DNA of 49,426 nt from an uncultured Clostridia bacterium (GTDB lineage: Bacteria; Bacillota; Clostridia; Christensenellales; Borkfalkiaceae). The stretch's first letter is position 1. Every line of letters begins with the position of its first letter. Positions 1 to 9,420 of the stretch are shown piece by piece. The translations under genes were made by a program, and so were the position numbers. The notes below the pieces were generated by a model. It was not told the DNA's origin, ran no database searches, and was given only the letters and a program-made list of their open reading frames with translations. The stretch lies in contig CANQTD010000013.1 in the NCBI GenBank assembly GCA_947626685.1, positions 1 to 49,426 on the forward strand, given 5' to 3'.

Positions 1-197
1 TCGCTTATATCAAAACCCCTTTCCCCCGCTACGCGGGTACTTTCCCCAAAGGGGACAGCGAGAATCGCCCCACCCCCTACCCCCTCCCACGGAGGGGGCG
101 AGCGCGACGAAATAGGGGGTTCGCTTATATCAAAACCCCTTTCCCCCGCTACGCGGGTACTTTCCCCAAAGGGGACAGCGAGAATCGCCCCACCCCC
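1..197. repeat. Pair of perfect 77-bp direct repeats
   Basis: Positions 1-77 and 121-197 are identical over 77 bp, giving a 120-bp period. The unit contains CCCCGCTACGCGGG-type and CCCCAAAGGGG short inverted repeats. A diverged third copy with an insertion lies at about 31272-31394. No gene is visible in the first 217 bases. The stretch is intergenic and GC-rich, and belongs to a family of composite intergenic repeats also seen near 9.6, 12.2, 18.1 and 31.3 kb. Confidence 0.85.
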
Positions 198-217
198 GTC
201 GGGGGGAAGCCTTACAC

Positions 218-243
218 GGACATGGTATGGCCGAATTGGGTCA
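218..243 (+). repeat. 26-nt bipartite motif, copy 1
   Basis: This is GGACATGGTATGGCCG followed by six bases and GTCA. On the minus strand its TGA is the stop codon of the GH2 gene, so the motif begins at the end of that gene. See the finding on the 26-nt motif family. Confidence 0.7.
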
Positions 244-1986
244 TTTCGTGTTTTTCACGCTCTCCGTGAGCGCTCTGATCCGCGCGAGGTCGAATTTCGG
301 CGTGCGGTCGGCGAAGAGCAGTCCGTTCACTTCCTGCTGGACGTCGGTGAGCTGCGTGTAGCAAAATCCTTTGAGCTGCGCGGTGCGCGCGATCCCGCCG
401 AGCAGGTCCGCATAGCGCGCGTAGAACTCCTCTTCGCTTTCGGCTCCCCCGTTATAGCCCCAATTTTCGCCGAGCATGTCGCCCGACATGGCGATCCCGC
501 CGAATTCGGTGAGAAGGACGGGCTGTCCCGCGTACTTCTCCCCGCCGCACATCATCCGCCGCCCCTGCGGGAAGAGGGCGTCGTAGTTCTCCCTGCGGTA
601 TTTTTCCTCAAACGCCGTACCTGCGGCCGCGTAGTCGTGCACGCCGATGACGTCGCTCTCCTCCATGCACTCCCAGCCGTCGTTCGTGCTCACGGGTCTC
701 GTCCCGTCGAGGGCTTTGGCGGAATGGTACAGTGCGCGCGCGAGGGACTGCCGGATGCGGCATGAGGAAAGGTTTTCCGCACCCCAGCTCTCATTTAAGG
801 GGACGTAGCACACGACGCTCGTGAAATTCCGCGCCGCAAGCACGAGCCCGTTCCATTCGCGAAGCAACCGCTCCGCCTCTTGCGTGCAGAAGCCGTACGC
901 CGAGGGCATCTCGCACCATGCGACGAAGCCGAGCTCCTCCGCGTAGTAATAGAAATAGGGGTCCTCCCACTTCTGATGCTTCCTCGCGCCGTTGAACCCC
1001 ATCGCCTTCGCGAGCTCGATATCCCTTTTCAACGCCTCCGCGCTCGGCGGCGTGAGCCCGCTCTCCTGCCAATACCCTTGATCGAGCACGAGCCTTTGGT
1101 AGAAGGGCTTTCCGTTGAGGCAGAACTCGCCCCCTTCCGCCGAGATCTTACGCAGCCCGAAGCGGGTGTGCGCCTCGTCCACGCAGACCCCGTTGCGGTA
1201 GAGACGGAACACCGCCCCGAGCAGGGTGGGGCGTTCGGGGCTCCATGCGTAAACGGGGTCGGGAAAGCGGGGCTCCGTTAGGAAGAGCGCGTACCTCGTC
1301 CTCCGCCCGTCGAGGGTGAACCGCGTTTTCTTGATCTGTTTTTCGCCGAAGAATACGGCAATCTCCCCTTCGTCCGCAACGCCGCGCAACGTCGAGATCT
1401 CGCCCGAGACGCTGCATGCGTCGTAATCGGGAACAAGGCGGTAGCTCTCGATGCAGTCGTCGCCGAAATAGTCGATCCAGACGCTCTGCCATATCCCCGT
1501 GTTCGGGAGATACCAACAGCCGAACCGCTCCCCCGTCCAGCTCTGCTTGCCGCGCGGAACGGCGGGGTCGAAGGGGTCGGTGCAGCGGACGACGATCGTG
1601 TTTTCCCCCTCGCAGAGGAGCGCGGTGACGTCTGCGGAAAAGGGCGTATATCCCCCTTCATGCGAAACCGCATGCCTGCCGTTCACCCAGACGTCGGCGG
1701 CATAGTCCGCCCCGTTGAAGCAGAGAAGGGCGCGCCTGCCTCGCATGGGCGTGAACTTTCTGCGGTACCATACCCGTTCGTGGGGCGCGTTCTCCCCGAC
1801 GCCGCTCGCCGCATATTGGTAGCTGAACGGCACGTTGATCTTCATCGGGAAGGGCACGTTTCCCGTGTCGTAGCCCTCAAATAGGCCGCGGTCCTCATCG
1901 TCGAAGGCGAACTCCCATTCGCCGTTGAGCGAAAGCCATTCCCGCCTGCGAAACTGCGGGCGCGGGTACTCCGTTCTCTCAAACAT
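241..1986 (-). CDS. Glycoside hydrolase family 2 (beta-galactosidase/glucuronidase-like)
   Basis: Predicted 581-residue retaining glycosidase. The order matches GH2: an N-terminal sugar-binding jelly roll (NGEWEF, VWYRRKF, GGYTPF, about residues 15-170), an immunoglobulin-like beta-sandwich, then a TIM barrel from about residue 270. The likely acid/base glutamate is in PLNESWG and the nucleophile in TEFGG. There is no signal peptide, so it should act in the cytoplasm on short oligosaccharides or glycosides. The start at 1986 (MFERTEY) follows a strong GGAGAGGAGA ribosome site; an upstream in-frame ATG at 2028 has a weaker context. It lies about 60 bp downstream of the phosphatase gene on the same strand, possibly in one transcript. 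The substrate cannot be told from sequence. Confidence 0.9.
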   Translation of the reverse strand: MFERTEYPRPQFRRREWLSLNGEWEFAFDDEDRGLFEGYDTGNVPFPMKINVPFSYQYAASGVGENAPHERVWYRRKFTPMRGRRALLCFNGADYAADVWVNGRHAVSHEGGYTPFSADVTALLCEGENTIVVRCTDPFDPAVPRGKQSWTGERFGCWYLPNTGIWQSVWIDYFGDDCIESYRLVPDYDACSVSGEISTLRGVADEGEIAVFFGEKQIKKTRFTLDGRRTRYALFLTEPRFPDPVYAWSPERPTLLGAVFRLYRNGVCVDEAHTRFGLRKISAEGGEFCLNGKPFYQRLVLDQGYWQESGLTPPSAEALKRDIELAKAMGFNGARKHQKWEDPYFYYYAEELGFVAWCEMPSAYGFCTQEAERLLREWNGLVLAARNFTSVVCYVPLNESWGAENLSSCRIRQSLARALYHSAKALDGTRPVSTNDGWECMEESDVIGVHDYAAAGTAFEEKYRRENYDALFPQGRRMMCGGEKYAGQPVLLTEFGGIAMSGDMLGENWGYNGGAESEEEFYARYADLLGGIARTAQLKGFCYTQLTDVQQEVNGLLFADRTPKFDLARIRALTESVKNTK

Positions 1987-2022
1987 GATCGTCTCCTCTC
2001 CGCGTTTTGAACGCGGACTTTC

Positions 2023-2048
2023 GGACATGGTATGGCCGTTTTATGTCA
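2023..2048 (+). repeat. 26-nt bipartite motif, copy 2
   Basis: GGACATGGTATGGCCG, six T-rich bases, GTCA. As with copy 1, the minus-strand TGA of the motif is the stop codon of the upstream gene (the phosphatase). Copies 1 and 2 therefore flank the GH2 gene in the same orientation. Confidence 0.7.
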
Positions 2049-3170
2049 TTTGGCAATTTTTTTGCTTCCTACGAGGATGAGCGGGACTTCCATCTCCTCG
2101 GTGAGCGAGGCGTGGTGCCCCTTGAAGTCGTGCGAGAGCGGCGTGAGGCGCATGATCTTGTCCGTCTTTCCCACGGCGATGAAGTCGCCCAGCCGTTTCG
2201 CGTGCTCTCCGCGCCCGCCGAAGTAATTGTTGTCGATGAGCTCGTCCGAAGAAACCAGCTCGAAGTCCCCGCCGTACCGTTCGCGGAACAGTTTGGCGAA
2301 CGTTTTCCCGCACCCATCCTTCACTTTGAACGCCACGGCGCGCGCGTCTAAATACTGCGGCCACTGCAAGAGCGCGGTGAGCTCGGTATCCCGATACAGT
2401 TCGATCGTGCCGCCGACGTCGATCTGCCCGTGGTCTGCGGAGACGATGAAGAGCGTGTCCTCCACATCCTTTTGCAGCTGTTCCACGCCCCGTTCGAGCG
2501 ACCCGATCACCCGCTTCGCCTCCTCGGACGTGACGCCGAACTCGTGCATGGTATGGTCGGGTTCGTCGCAATAGGCGTAGACGAAATGCTTCCCCTCCCC
2601 CTTGCAAGCCGTACGGATCCCGTCGAAGAACCCGCCGATGTCGCTCCAAACGACGGTATCCGCGACCTCATAGTTCCAATACGCGGGCGCGACCGCGCGC
2701 ACCGCATAGTCCCGCCCCGCCCTGTTCCAGAAGGGCTCGGCGGGAAGGATGCGCCGCACCGTCCCCGCGGGGAGCTGTTCGTGCGTGAACGAGTCCCTGT
2801 CCAAAAAAATGTCGACGGCGCGGCCGAGCTCCTCGAGATAGAGGCTCCAGCCGAACCAGCCGTGCTCCATCGGGTACTTGTTCGTAATGTACGACGTCGT
2901 CGCGTTCGTCGTCGTGGAGGGGAAAACCGAGGTGAGGATCTGCCGCGTATGGCGCATGAAGAAGGAGCCTTGCGGAAGATTTTTTCGGAGCGGGTGGACG
3001 CCCATGCCGTCCAAAACGAGGAGGACGATGTTTTTGTACCCCTTTGCGAGCTCCTCTTCGAGAACGGGCAGGGTGGGCTTGTCGTTCGGACAGCCCAAAT
3101 ACTCCGCAAGCGTGGCGGAGATATTCACGATGCTGTTGTGAAAATCAGGTTTGATCATGCGTTTTTCCAT
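2046..3170 (-). CDS. Alkaline-phosphatase-superfamily phosphodiesterase/nucleotide pyrophosphatase-like
   Basis: A 374-residue protein of the alkaline phosphatase / nucleotide pyrophosphatase fold. Visible are the metal-binding VLDGMG near residue 38, the FPSTTTNATTS segment with the expected threonine nucleophile, the EPDHTMHEFG motif and the SADHGQ motif, all typical of type I phosphodiesterase/PglZ-like hydrolases. No signal peptide is seen, so a cytoplasmic role is likely. The start at 3170 is chosen because GGGGAG sits six bases upstream; an in-frame ATG at 3176 has no spacing from that site, and ATG 3158 is also possible. The gene starts about 15 bp after the end of the ClC gene, suggesting co-transcription. 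The substrate is unknown. Confidence 0.8.
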   Translation of the reverse strand: MEKRMIKPDFHNSIVNISATLAEYLGCPNDKPTLPVLEEELAKGYKNIVLLVLDGMGVHPLRKNLPQGSFFMRHTRQILTSVFPSTTTNATTSYITNKYPMEHGWFGWSLYLEELGRAVDIFLDRDSFTHEQLPAGTVRRILPAEPFWNRAGRDYAVRAVAPAYWNYEVADTVVWSDIGGFFDGIRTACKGEGKHFVYAYCDEPDHTMHEFGVTSEEAKRVIGSLERGVEQLQKDVEDTLFIVSADHGQIDVGGTIELYRDTELTALLQWPQYLDARAVAFKVKDGCGKTFAKLFRERYGGDFELVSSDELIDNNYFGGRGEHAKRLGDFIAVGKTDKIMRLTPLSHDFKGHHASLTEEMEVPLILVGSKKIAK

Positions 3171-3186
3171 ACCCATCTCCCCAAAA

Positions 3187-4842
3187 TCACGGTTTTTGCG
3201 CCTGTTCCCCTCCCCCATTTTCGGGCGGGTCCTGCGGCGGGTCGGGGGCGGGCGGAGCATGCTCGGTGACGCTGACGACTTCCCCCACGAGAGAATTGAG
3301 CTCGGAGAGGAAATCGTTTTGATCTACGGGCATGCCGTCCACCGTCAGAAGGTCGCCCGCGGCGAGATTGGTCTCCCCGCCCGGCGTGACGCTCTCTTCC
3401 CCCCGCGTAATGCCCGTGACGAGCGCGGAGTACGGCCAGAGAACGTCGCGGATGTTGCGCCCATCCGCCTTCGTCACGCGCACGGTCGCGGTGATCTTCT
3501 TCGCATGCGCGCGATCTTCCTCATACATTTCTTCAAAGATCGCCTCATACATGGGTTCGAGGCGGAACAGCCCGCCGATCAGATACCCCACCGCGACGCC
3601 GATGACGGCGGGCAGCAAGAAGGAAAAGTTCCATGTGAGTTCCACCGTCATCAAAATGCCCGTGACGGGCGCGCGCACGACGGTGGTGAAGAAGGTCACC
3701 ATGCAGATGACGACGAGCGCGTCGGTATAGGCGGGGTCCATGCCCGCCTTCTGCAAGAGGAGCGAGACGAGCATGCCGCAGGCTCCCCCCATCGCCATCA
3801 TGGGAACGGAGACGCAGCAGGGAAGATCGGAGCCCGCGTTCACCACGGTCGCGACAAATCTCATGCCGAGAATGAGCAGCAGAGAGACCCAAAGCGGAGC
3901 CCCAAACACGGACATGGTATGCCCCGATGAGCCCGAGAGCGCGTGAAGGAACTCCACGCCGCCGCCCATCGTCCACTCGGAGATCAGCCCAAAGACGCCC
4001 GCGAGAAGGAAGGGAATGAGAAAGTTTCCGTACCCGCGGAATATGCGGATCTTTTTGAAGAACTTGCGCGCGGCGAACACGAGGCCGTAAAACGCAAGCC
4101 CCAAGAGCGCAGTCGGAACGGCCGCGGCGAGCACATAGAGACAAAGGAGCAGATCCACCCCTTCGGGGAAGGCGAACCCCGCGAAAAACGCGCCGTTTTC
4201 CAAGCCCACGAGGGGGCCGAGGAGCCCGCGGATGACGATCGCGACCGCGACGGAGGAGAAGGAGCAGATGAACACTTCGGGCGTGAACCGCTTGTGCGCT
4301 TCCTCATAGGCGAAAACCATGCCCGTGAGGGGCGCGTTGAGCACGACGGCGAGCCCCGCGCACGCACCGCCCGTGATCTGGTAGCGGCGGGCGGCCGAGC
4401 TCCTGCGCGTAAGGTCGCTCATCCCCTGTCCGCAGGAAGCGCCGATGAGCAGCCCCGGCCCTTCCGCACCCGCGGTGAGCCCGAAAAATATGGCGAAAAG
4501 GCTCGCGGCGAACATGCCCGTGAGCGTCTTGTACCACTTGAAGCGGAAGAGCCCCTGCGTCGCGCCCTCCGTCTGGGGGAAGCCGCTCCCGCGGATCATG
4601 GGGACGAACTTCACGATCCCGCCGACCACGACCGCGCCCACGCACAGGGCGAGGAAGAGGAGCGGGATAAAGTAGGGATGGGTACGGAAAAACCCGTAAT
4701 ATCCGACGGAAAATTCCTCGCAGAGCAGCACGAGCGCGCTGTAACAGGTCACGGTGAGACCCGCGAACGCACCCGTCAGCGCGCCCACGGCGATGATCTC
4801 GAACCCGTTATGAACTTTTCCCCCGATCGCTTTCCTTTTCAT
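3187..4842 (-). CDS. ClC-family chloride channel/transporter with C-terminal RCK_C-like domain
   Basis: About 551 residues with roughly ten to twelve hydrophobic segments. ClC signatures are present: GSGFPQ (selectivity-filter helix), GAEGPG in place of GREGP, and a DLPCCVSVP region near the third anion-binding loop. The last ~90 residues (RVTKADGRNIRDVLWP onward) read like a TrkA-C/RCK_C regulatory domain, followed by a proline-rich tail. Start 4842 (MKRKAIGG) was chosen over the 4932 ATG, which would overlap the upstream ABC gene; the ribosome site is weak (AAAGGGG about 16 bases up). A partial copy of the GGACATGGTATGCCCC core is embedded near 3909 and encodes GHTMS. Channel versus H+/Cl- antiporter cannot be decided here. 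Confidence 0.85.
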   Translation of the reverse strand: MKRKAIGGKVHNGFEIIAVGALTGAFAGLTVTCYSALVLLCEEFSVGYYGFFRTHPYFIPLLFLALCVGAVVVGGIVKFVPMIRGSGFPQTEGATQGLFRFKWYKTLTGMFAASLFAIFFGLTAGAEGPGLLIGASCGQGMSDLTRRSSAARRYQITGGACAGLAVVLNAPLTGMVFAYEEAHKRFTPEVFICSFSSVAVAIVIRGLLGPLVGLENGAFFAGFAFPEGVDLLLCLYVLAAAVPTALLGLAFYGLVFAARKFFKKIRIFRGYGNFLIPFLLAGVFGLISEWTMGGGVEFLHALSGSSGHTMSVFGAPLWVSLLLILGMRFVATVVNAGSDLPCCVSVPMMAMGGACGMLVSLLLQKAGMDPAYTDALVVICMVTFFTTVVRAPVTGILMTVELTWNFSFLLPAVIGVAVGYLIGGLFRLEPMYEAIFEEMYEEDRAHAKKITATVRVTKADGRNIRDVLWPYSALVTGITRGEESVTPGGETNLAAGDLLTVDGMPVDQNDFLSELNSLVGEVVSVTEHAPPAPDPPQDPPENGGGEQAQKP

Positions 4843-4867
4843 CTTCGGTAACGGCCCCTTTTTAAGA

Positions 4868-6610
4868 TCAGCCTGCGAACTGCGCATAGTAGAGTTCGGA
4901 ATAGAACCCGCCCTTTTCGAGCAATTCCGCATGGGTGCCCTGTTCCACGACGCGCCCCGCCTTCATCACGAGGATGAGATCGGCGGTCTGTATGGTGGAG
5001 AGGCGGTGGGCGACGACGAAGCACGTCCTTCCCTCCATGAGGGCGGCGAACGCCTGTTGCACGATGCGCTCGGTGCGCGTGTCGATATTCGACGTCGCCT
5101 CGTCGAGAATGAGCATGGGCGGACGGCAGAGCATGACGCGCGCGATGCAGAGGAGCTGTTTCTGCCCCGCCGAGAGCACGCCGTCCTCCGAGATGACGGT
5201 GTCGTACCCCTCGGGAAGGCGCAGAATGAAGTTGTGCGCCTTCGCCGCCTTCGCCGCCGCGATCATCTCCTCCTCGGTGCAGCCGGGCCGCCCCATGCAG
5301 AGGTTTTCGCGCACGGTCGCCGTTTTCAGCCACGTATCCTGCAGGACCATGCCGTAATTTTCTCTCAGAGAACTCCGCGTGATCGTGCGGATGTCCTTCC
5401 CGTCCACATAGATCGCGCCCCCGTCCACGTCATAGAAGCGCATGAGCAGGTTGATGAGCGTCGTCTTGCCGCACCCCGTCGGCCCGACGATGGCGACCCG
5501 CATGCCCGGTCTCGCGTGCAGGGAAAAATCCTTGATGAGTTCGCGCTCGGGCGTGTAGGAGAAGGCGACGTTTTCCGCACACACGTCCCCTTCCGCCCTG
5601 CCGAGCGGGGGAAGGGCTCCGTCGGGGCTCTCTTCCTCCTCGCCGATGAGTTCGAACAGCCGCGCGGCGCAGGCGAGCGCATTCTGAAATTCCGCGAGGA
5701 CCTCCGAGATCTCGTTGAAGGGCTTGGTGTATTGGTTGGCGTACGAGAGGAAGGTGGAGAGATTGCCGACCGAAAACGCGGCGGCCGTGCCCGCGGTGGA
5801 CAGCACGAAGAACGCGCCTGCAAGGGCGACCGCAGCATACACGAGGGCGTTGACGAAGCGGGTGGACGGATTGGTCGTGGACGAGAAAAAGACGGCTTTC
5901 AACGAGGCGCGCCTGACTTTTTCGGCCTTTTCTTCGAAGATGGCGGCGTTCTCCTCTTCGCGGGCGAACGCTTTGACAGCTTTGAGATTCGCGATCATTT
6001 CGTCTGCAAAGGCCGCCTCGTCCGCACGCGCCTCCGCCTGCGCCTTGAACGTCTTGAACGTGCGCCTCGCGATGAACCGCGCGACGAACAGGGAGAGCGG
6101 CGTGATGAGAAAGACGACGAGGGCGATCTCCCAGCGGATGGCGAGCATGATCCCGAGCACGCCGCCTATGGTCAAAATCCCCGTGAAGAGCTGCGTAAAG
6201 CCGAGCAGCAGCCCCTCGGAGAATTGCTCCGCGTCGGTGACGATCACGTTCGCGACGTCGCCGTAAGCGCGGGCGTCGATGTATTTTAAGGGCAGTCTGC
6301 CGAGTTTGGCGAACGCGTCGCGGCGGACGTCCGCAAGCACGCGGTAGGCGATGCGGTTGTTCATGAGGCTCATCAGCCATTGGAAGAGCATGCCCGAGAG
6401 CGCGCACGCGCCGATCGACGCCAGATAGACGGAGAGGCGACGCCAGTCGACCGCGCCCTTTCCCGCAACGCAGTCGATCGCCCTGCCCGCGAAGAAGGGC
6501 GTGAGCAGGTTCGCCGCCACGACCGCGGCCGCCGTCAGAAGGGTGAGCACCACGAGGGGGAGATGGGGTCTGATATAGCGGAGGATGCCCGCGAACGTCT
6601 TTCTCTTCAT
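4868..6610 (-). CDS. ABC exporter half-transporter, second of pair
   Basis: 580 residues with an N-terminal six-helix type IV ABC membrane domain (about 1-310) and a C-terminal ATPase. The ATPase shows a Walker A (GPTGCGKTT), the LSAGQKQ signature, a Walker B ending LILDEATS and an H-loop in VAHRLST. The complete signature and catalytic glutamate suggest this is the fully active half of a heterodimer. Its ATG overlaps the last four bases of the upstream ABC gene (ATGA), a classic sign of translational coupling. It probably exports a drug, lipid or peptide. The substrate is unknown. Confidence 0.95.
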   Translation of the reverse strand: MKRKTFAGILRYIRPHLPLVVLTLLTAAAVVAANLLTPFFAGRAIDCVAGKGAVDWRRLSVYLASIGACALSGMLFQWLMSLMNNRIAYRVLADVRRDAFAKLGRLPLKYIDARAYGDVANVIVTDAEQFSEGLLLGFTQLFTGILTIGGVLGIMLAIRWEIALVVFLITPLSLFVARFIARRTFKTFKAQAEARADEAAFADEMIANLKAVKAFAREEENAAIFEEKAEKVRRASLKAVFFSSTTNPSTRFVNALVYAAVALAGAFFVLSTAGTAAAFSVGNLSTFLSYANQYTKPFNEISEVLAEFQNALACAARLFELIGEEEESPDGALPPLGRAEGDVCAENVAFSYTPERELIKDFSLHARPGMRVAIVGPTGCGKTTLINLLMRFYDVDGGAIYVDGKDIRTITRSSLRENYGMVLQDTWLKTATVRENLCMGRPGCTEEEMIAAAKAAKAHNFILRLPEGYDTVISEDGVLSAGQKQLLCIARVMLCRPPMLILDEATSNIDTRTERIVQQAFAALMEGRTCFVVAHRLSTIQTADLILVMKAGRVVEQGTHAELLEKGGFYSELYYAQFAG

Positions 6611-8325
6611 GCCTCCGCCTCCGTCTGCGAAATGTAGATCTCGCGGTATAGCCCGCAGCGCGCCATGAGCTCATCGTGGGTACCCATGTCCGCGATATGC
6701 CCCTCGTCGAGCACGAGGATCTTGTCGGCGTGCATGACGGAAGCGACCCGCTGCGAGACGAGGAATACGGTGCAGTCGAGCTCCTTCAATGCGGCGCGCA
6801 GTCTCGCGTCGGTGGCATAGTCGAGTGCGGAAAACGCGTCGTCGAGAATGAGGATCTCGGGCTTTTTCGCGAGGGCGCGGGCGATGGTGAGACGCTGCCG
6901 CTGGCCGCCCGAGAAATTGCGCCCCTCCTGCTCGACGGGCGCATCGAGCCCGCCCTTCGCTTCGAGCACGTCGAGCGCCTGCGCCGCCTTCGCCGCCTCC
7001 ATGAGTTCCGCGTCCGTCGCCTCCCCGTTCCCCCAGCGCAGGTTGGAAGCGATCGTCCCGCGGAAGAGGACGGTCTTTTGCGGCACATAGCCCACGATCC
7101 CGCGGCGTAGCGTTTTTGCGGAAATGCTGCCGACGGGCGTTCCGCCGATCTTCACGCACCCTTCCGTCGCCTCATAGAAGCGGGGAATGAGGCTCACAAG
7201 CGTGCTCTTGCCCGAGCCCGTTCCGCCGAGGACGCCCACCGTCTCCCCGCGCGCGGCGGTGAACGAAATGCCGCTCAAAGCGGGCGCGCCGCCCCCCGCA
7301 TAGGTGAAGGAGACGTTTTCAAACGAGACATGGGGTGCGTTTTCTTCGATTTTATCGCAGGAAGCCGCCGCCTGTTTCGGCTCCCCCTCCGTATCGAGGA
7401 CGGCACCGATGCGGCGCATGCAGGCGACCGCCTTCGTCGTGGTGACGATCCAATTCGCGAATTTGATGAGTTCGACGAGGACGAGGGCGAGATAGCTGTA
7501 CAGTGCGAGCACGTCGCCCTGTTCGAGAACCCCGGCGTCCACGCGCACGCCCCCGACCCAGATGAGCGCGACGGCGGCGAGATTGACGAGGGCGAACGTC
7601 AGGCTGCCCATGACGGCGGCGATGCGCCCCACCCCGACCTGCGCCTTTTCGAGGCCGTCGCACTGTTTCGAGAAGGCCGCGGCCTCCTTTTTCTCCATGC
7701 GGAAGGCGCGGATCACGCGCGCGCCCGCCAAATTCTCACGGGCGGAGAGATAGACGCCGTCCAGCTTCTCCTGCACCGCCCTGTGGCGGGGCGTACACGC
7801 CGCCATCACCGAAAAGACGACGGCGGCAAGCAGCGGAATGACCGCGAGAAACACGATCCCCGCATACACGTCCACGACGAACGCCATCGCCGCTGCCCCG
7901 AGCACCACGATGGGCGAACGGAGGAAGAGGCGGAGGGTGAGGTTGATCCCCGTCTGCACCTGCTGGGCGTCGCTCGTCATGCGGGTGAGCATAGACGGGG
8001 CACCCATGTCGTCGATCTGCGCGAAAGAAAAGGACTGCATGCGCACGAACAGCCGCTTTCTCAGCTCCGCGCTCGTCCCCACCGCCGCCTTCGCCGCGAA
8101 GTACTGCGCGGTGAGCGCGAACGCGAGCCCGAGCACGCCGAATCCCACAAGCAGAAGGCATGCGTGCACGATATACCCCTTGTCGGCCTGCGCGATGCCG
8201 ACGTCCACGACGGACGCCACGACGAGGGGCACGAGCAGTTCCATTCCCGCCTCGAGCAGTTTGAAAAGAGGCGATAAAATCGCCTCGACCTTATACCGTT
8301 TTAAGCAGGAAAGTAAGTGTTTCAT
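6607..8325 (-). CDS. ABC exporter half-transporter, first of pair
   Basis: 572 residues: six membrane helices, then an ATPase with Walker A GGTGSGKST and the signature FSGGQRQR. Walker B ends LILDDAFSALD, so the usual catalytic glutamate is aspartate, and the H-loop histidine position reads VSQRVAS. This degenerate catalytic site is characteristic of one half of heterodimeric exporters (BmrC/BmrD, TM287/288 type), with the 4868-6610 partner supplying the intact site. The reading frame stays open far upstream, but MKHLLSCLKRY at 8325 is the natural family start and avoids overlap with the exchanger gene, 20 bp upstream. The ribosome site is poor, so coupling to the upstream gene is likely. Confidence 0.93.
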   Translation of the reverse strand: MKHLLSCLKRYKVEAILSPLFKLLEAGMELLVPLVVASVVDVGIAQADKGYIVHACLLLVGFGVLGLAFALTAQYFAAKAAVGTSAELRKRLFVRMQSFSFAQIDDMGAPSMLTRMTSDAQQVQTGINLTLRLFLRSPIVVLGAAAMAFVVDVYAGIVFLAVIPLLAAVVFSVMAACTPRHRAVQEKLDGVYLSARENLAGARVIRAFRMEKKEAAAFSKQCDGLEKAQVGVGRIAAVMGSLTFALVNLAAVALIWVGGVRVDAGVLEQGDVLALYSYLALVLVELIKFANWIVTTTKAVACMRRIGAVLDTEGEPKQAAASCDKIEENAPHVSFENVSFTYAGGGAPALSGISFTAARGETVGVLGGTGSGKSTLVSLIPRFYEATEGCVKIGGTPVGSISAKTLRRGIVGYVPQKTVLFRGTIASNLRWGNGEATDAELMEAAKAAQALDVLEAKGGLDAPVEQEGRNFSGGQRQRLTIARALAKKPEILILDDAFSALDYATDARLRAALKELDCTVFLVSQRVASVMHADKILVLDEGHIADMGTHDELMARCGLYREIYISQTEAEA

Positions 8326-8345
8326 AGCAATTTTGCAAAGAGAGT

Positions 8346-9374
8346 TTACGCGAGGAAGAGGTAGACGTAGTACCCGATAAAGCACGCCACCATGACCGCG
8401 CCCGCGGCCCTCGTGAGCTTGCCCTTCCCGAGGAAGGCGCACACATAGAGCAGAGCCGCCGCGTCGAACGCGACGAGCGCGTCTATGAGGTTGCCCGAGA
8501 TCGTAAAGGTGAGCGGGCAGAAGAGCGAGGACACGCCCGCGACGAGGAAAATGTTGAAGATATTGCTGCCGATGATGTTCCCGACGGCGATGTCCGTCTC
8601 CCCTTTCGCCGCCGCAACGACGGACGTGACGAGTTCGGGAAGAGAGGTGCCGATGGCGACGACGGTGAGCCCGATGATGCGCTCGGGAACGTTGAACGCC
8701 GTCGCGACATAGCGCGCGCCGTCCACGAGCAGCGTGCCGCCGCCCACGACCATTCCGAGCCCGACGAGGGTGAGCAAAATGAGCACCCACACCTTCCCGA
8801 GCATCTTCCTCTTCCATGCGTCGTATTTGTTCTTCGGAGGCTTTTCCTGCACGGGAGTTTCGGACATGCCCCCCTCGCGCGCCCTCTTCTGCTCCTTGCG
8901 AGCATTCAGAAAGAGCAAGGTCATATACCCCGAAAAGACGACGAGGAGAATGAGCCCGTCCCACCATTCGATGGCTCTCCCCCATGCGCCGAGCCCCACG
9001 AGAAGGGCGGAGGCAAGGAGAAGGACGGGGATATCGAGCCACAGCGAGACCTTCTGCACGGGGAGTTTGCGGATGAGCGCGGAGACGCCGAGAATGAGCA
9101 GAATATTCACGATATTGCTGCCCACGACGTTCCCGATCGCAATGTCCGTGGACTTTTGGATCGCGCCCGTGACGGAGACGGCGAGTTCGGGAAAGCTCGT
9201 CCCGAACGCGACGACGGTGAGCCCGATGACGAGGGCGGGGATCCGCATCTTCCCCGCAAGCCCCGCCGCGCCTTCGACGAACCAATCCGCGCCCTTTACG
9301 AGGAGCGCGAACCCCACGACGATGAGGACGATCCAGATCCACAGCCAAGCGTCTGCCCAAACATTTCCGTTCAT
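8346..9374 (-). CDS. CaCA-family cation/Ca2+ (Na+/Ca2+ or K+/Ca2+) exchanger, YrbG-like
   Basis: 342 residues in two homologous halves. Each has the alpha-repeat signature: GTSFPELAVS ... GNVVGSNIVN in the first half and GTSLPELVTS ... GNIIGSNIFN in the second, with a charged cytoplasmic loop (about residues 155-190) between them. About ten membrane helices are expected. It should exchange Ca2+, or possibly Mn2+, across the inner membrane. The gene starts after a GGGGG-containing ribosome site. It is preceded by a promoter and a leader resembling the manganese-sensing yybP-ykoY riboswitch, which would make Mn2+ or general divalent-cation export the more likely role. It leads the run of genes through the ABC pair. 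Confidence 0.92.
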   Translation of the reverse strand: MNGNVWADAWLWIWIVLIVVGFALLVKGADWFVEGAAGLAGKMRIPALVIGLTVVAFGTSFPELAVSVTGAIQKSTDIAIGNVVGSNIVNILLILGVSALIRKLPVQKVSLWLDIPVLLLASALLVGLGAWGRAIEWWDGLILLVVFSGYMTLLFLNARKEQKRAREGGMSETPVQEKPPKNKYDAWKRKMLGKVWVLILLTLVGLGMVVGGGTLLVDGARYVATAFNVPERIIGLTVVAIGTSLPELVTSVVAAAKGETDIAVGNIIGSNIFNIFLVAGVSSLFCPLTFTISGNLIDALVAFDAAALLYVCAFLGKGKLTRAAGAVMVACFIGYYVYLFLA

Positions 9375-9420
9375 AAAAAGACCCCCACAAACATTTCACG
9401 GTATCCCGTCAAAATGATTT

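Noticed and set aside
3909-3934. Full copy of the 26-nt motif in the ClC gene
   Set aside because: The first 15 bases match, but the GTCA end is missing at the required spacing, so it is counted only as a partial match.
8326-9399. Extension of the ABC transporter frame to a 930-residue protein
   Set aside because: The extension overlaps the exchanger gene in another frame and is arginine-rich nonsense; the transporter begins naturally at 8325.
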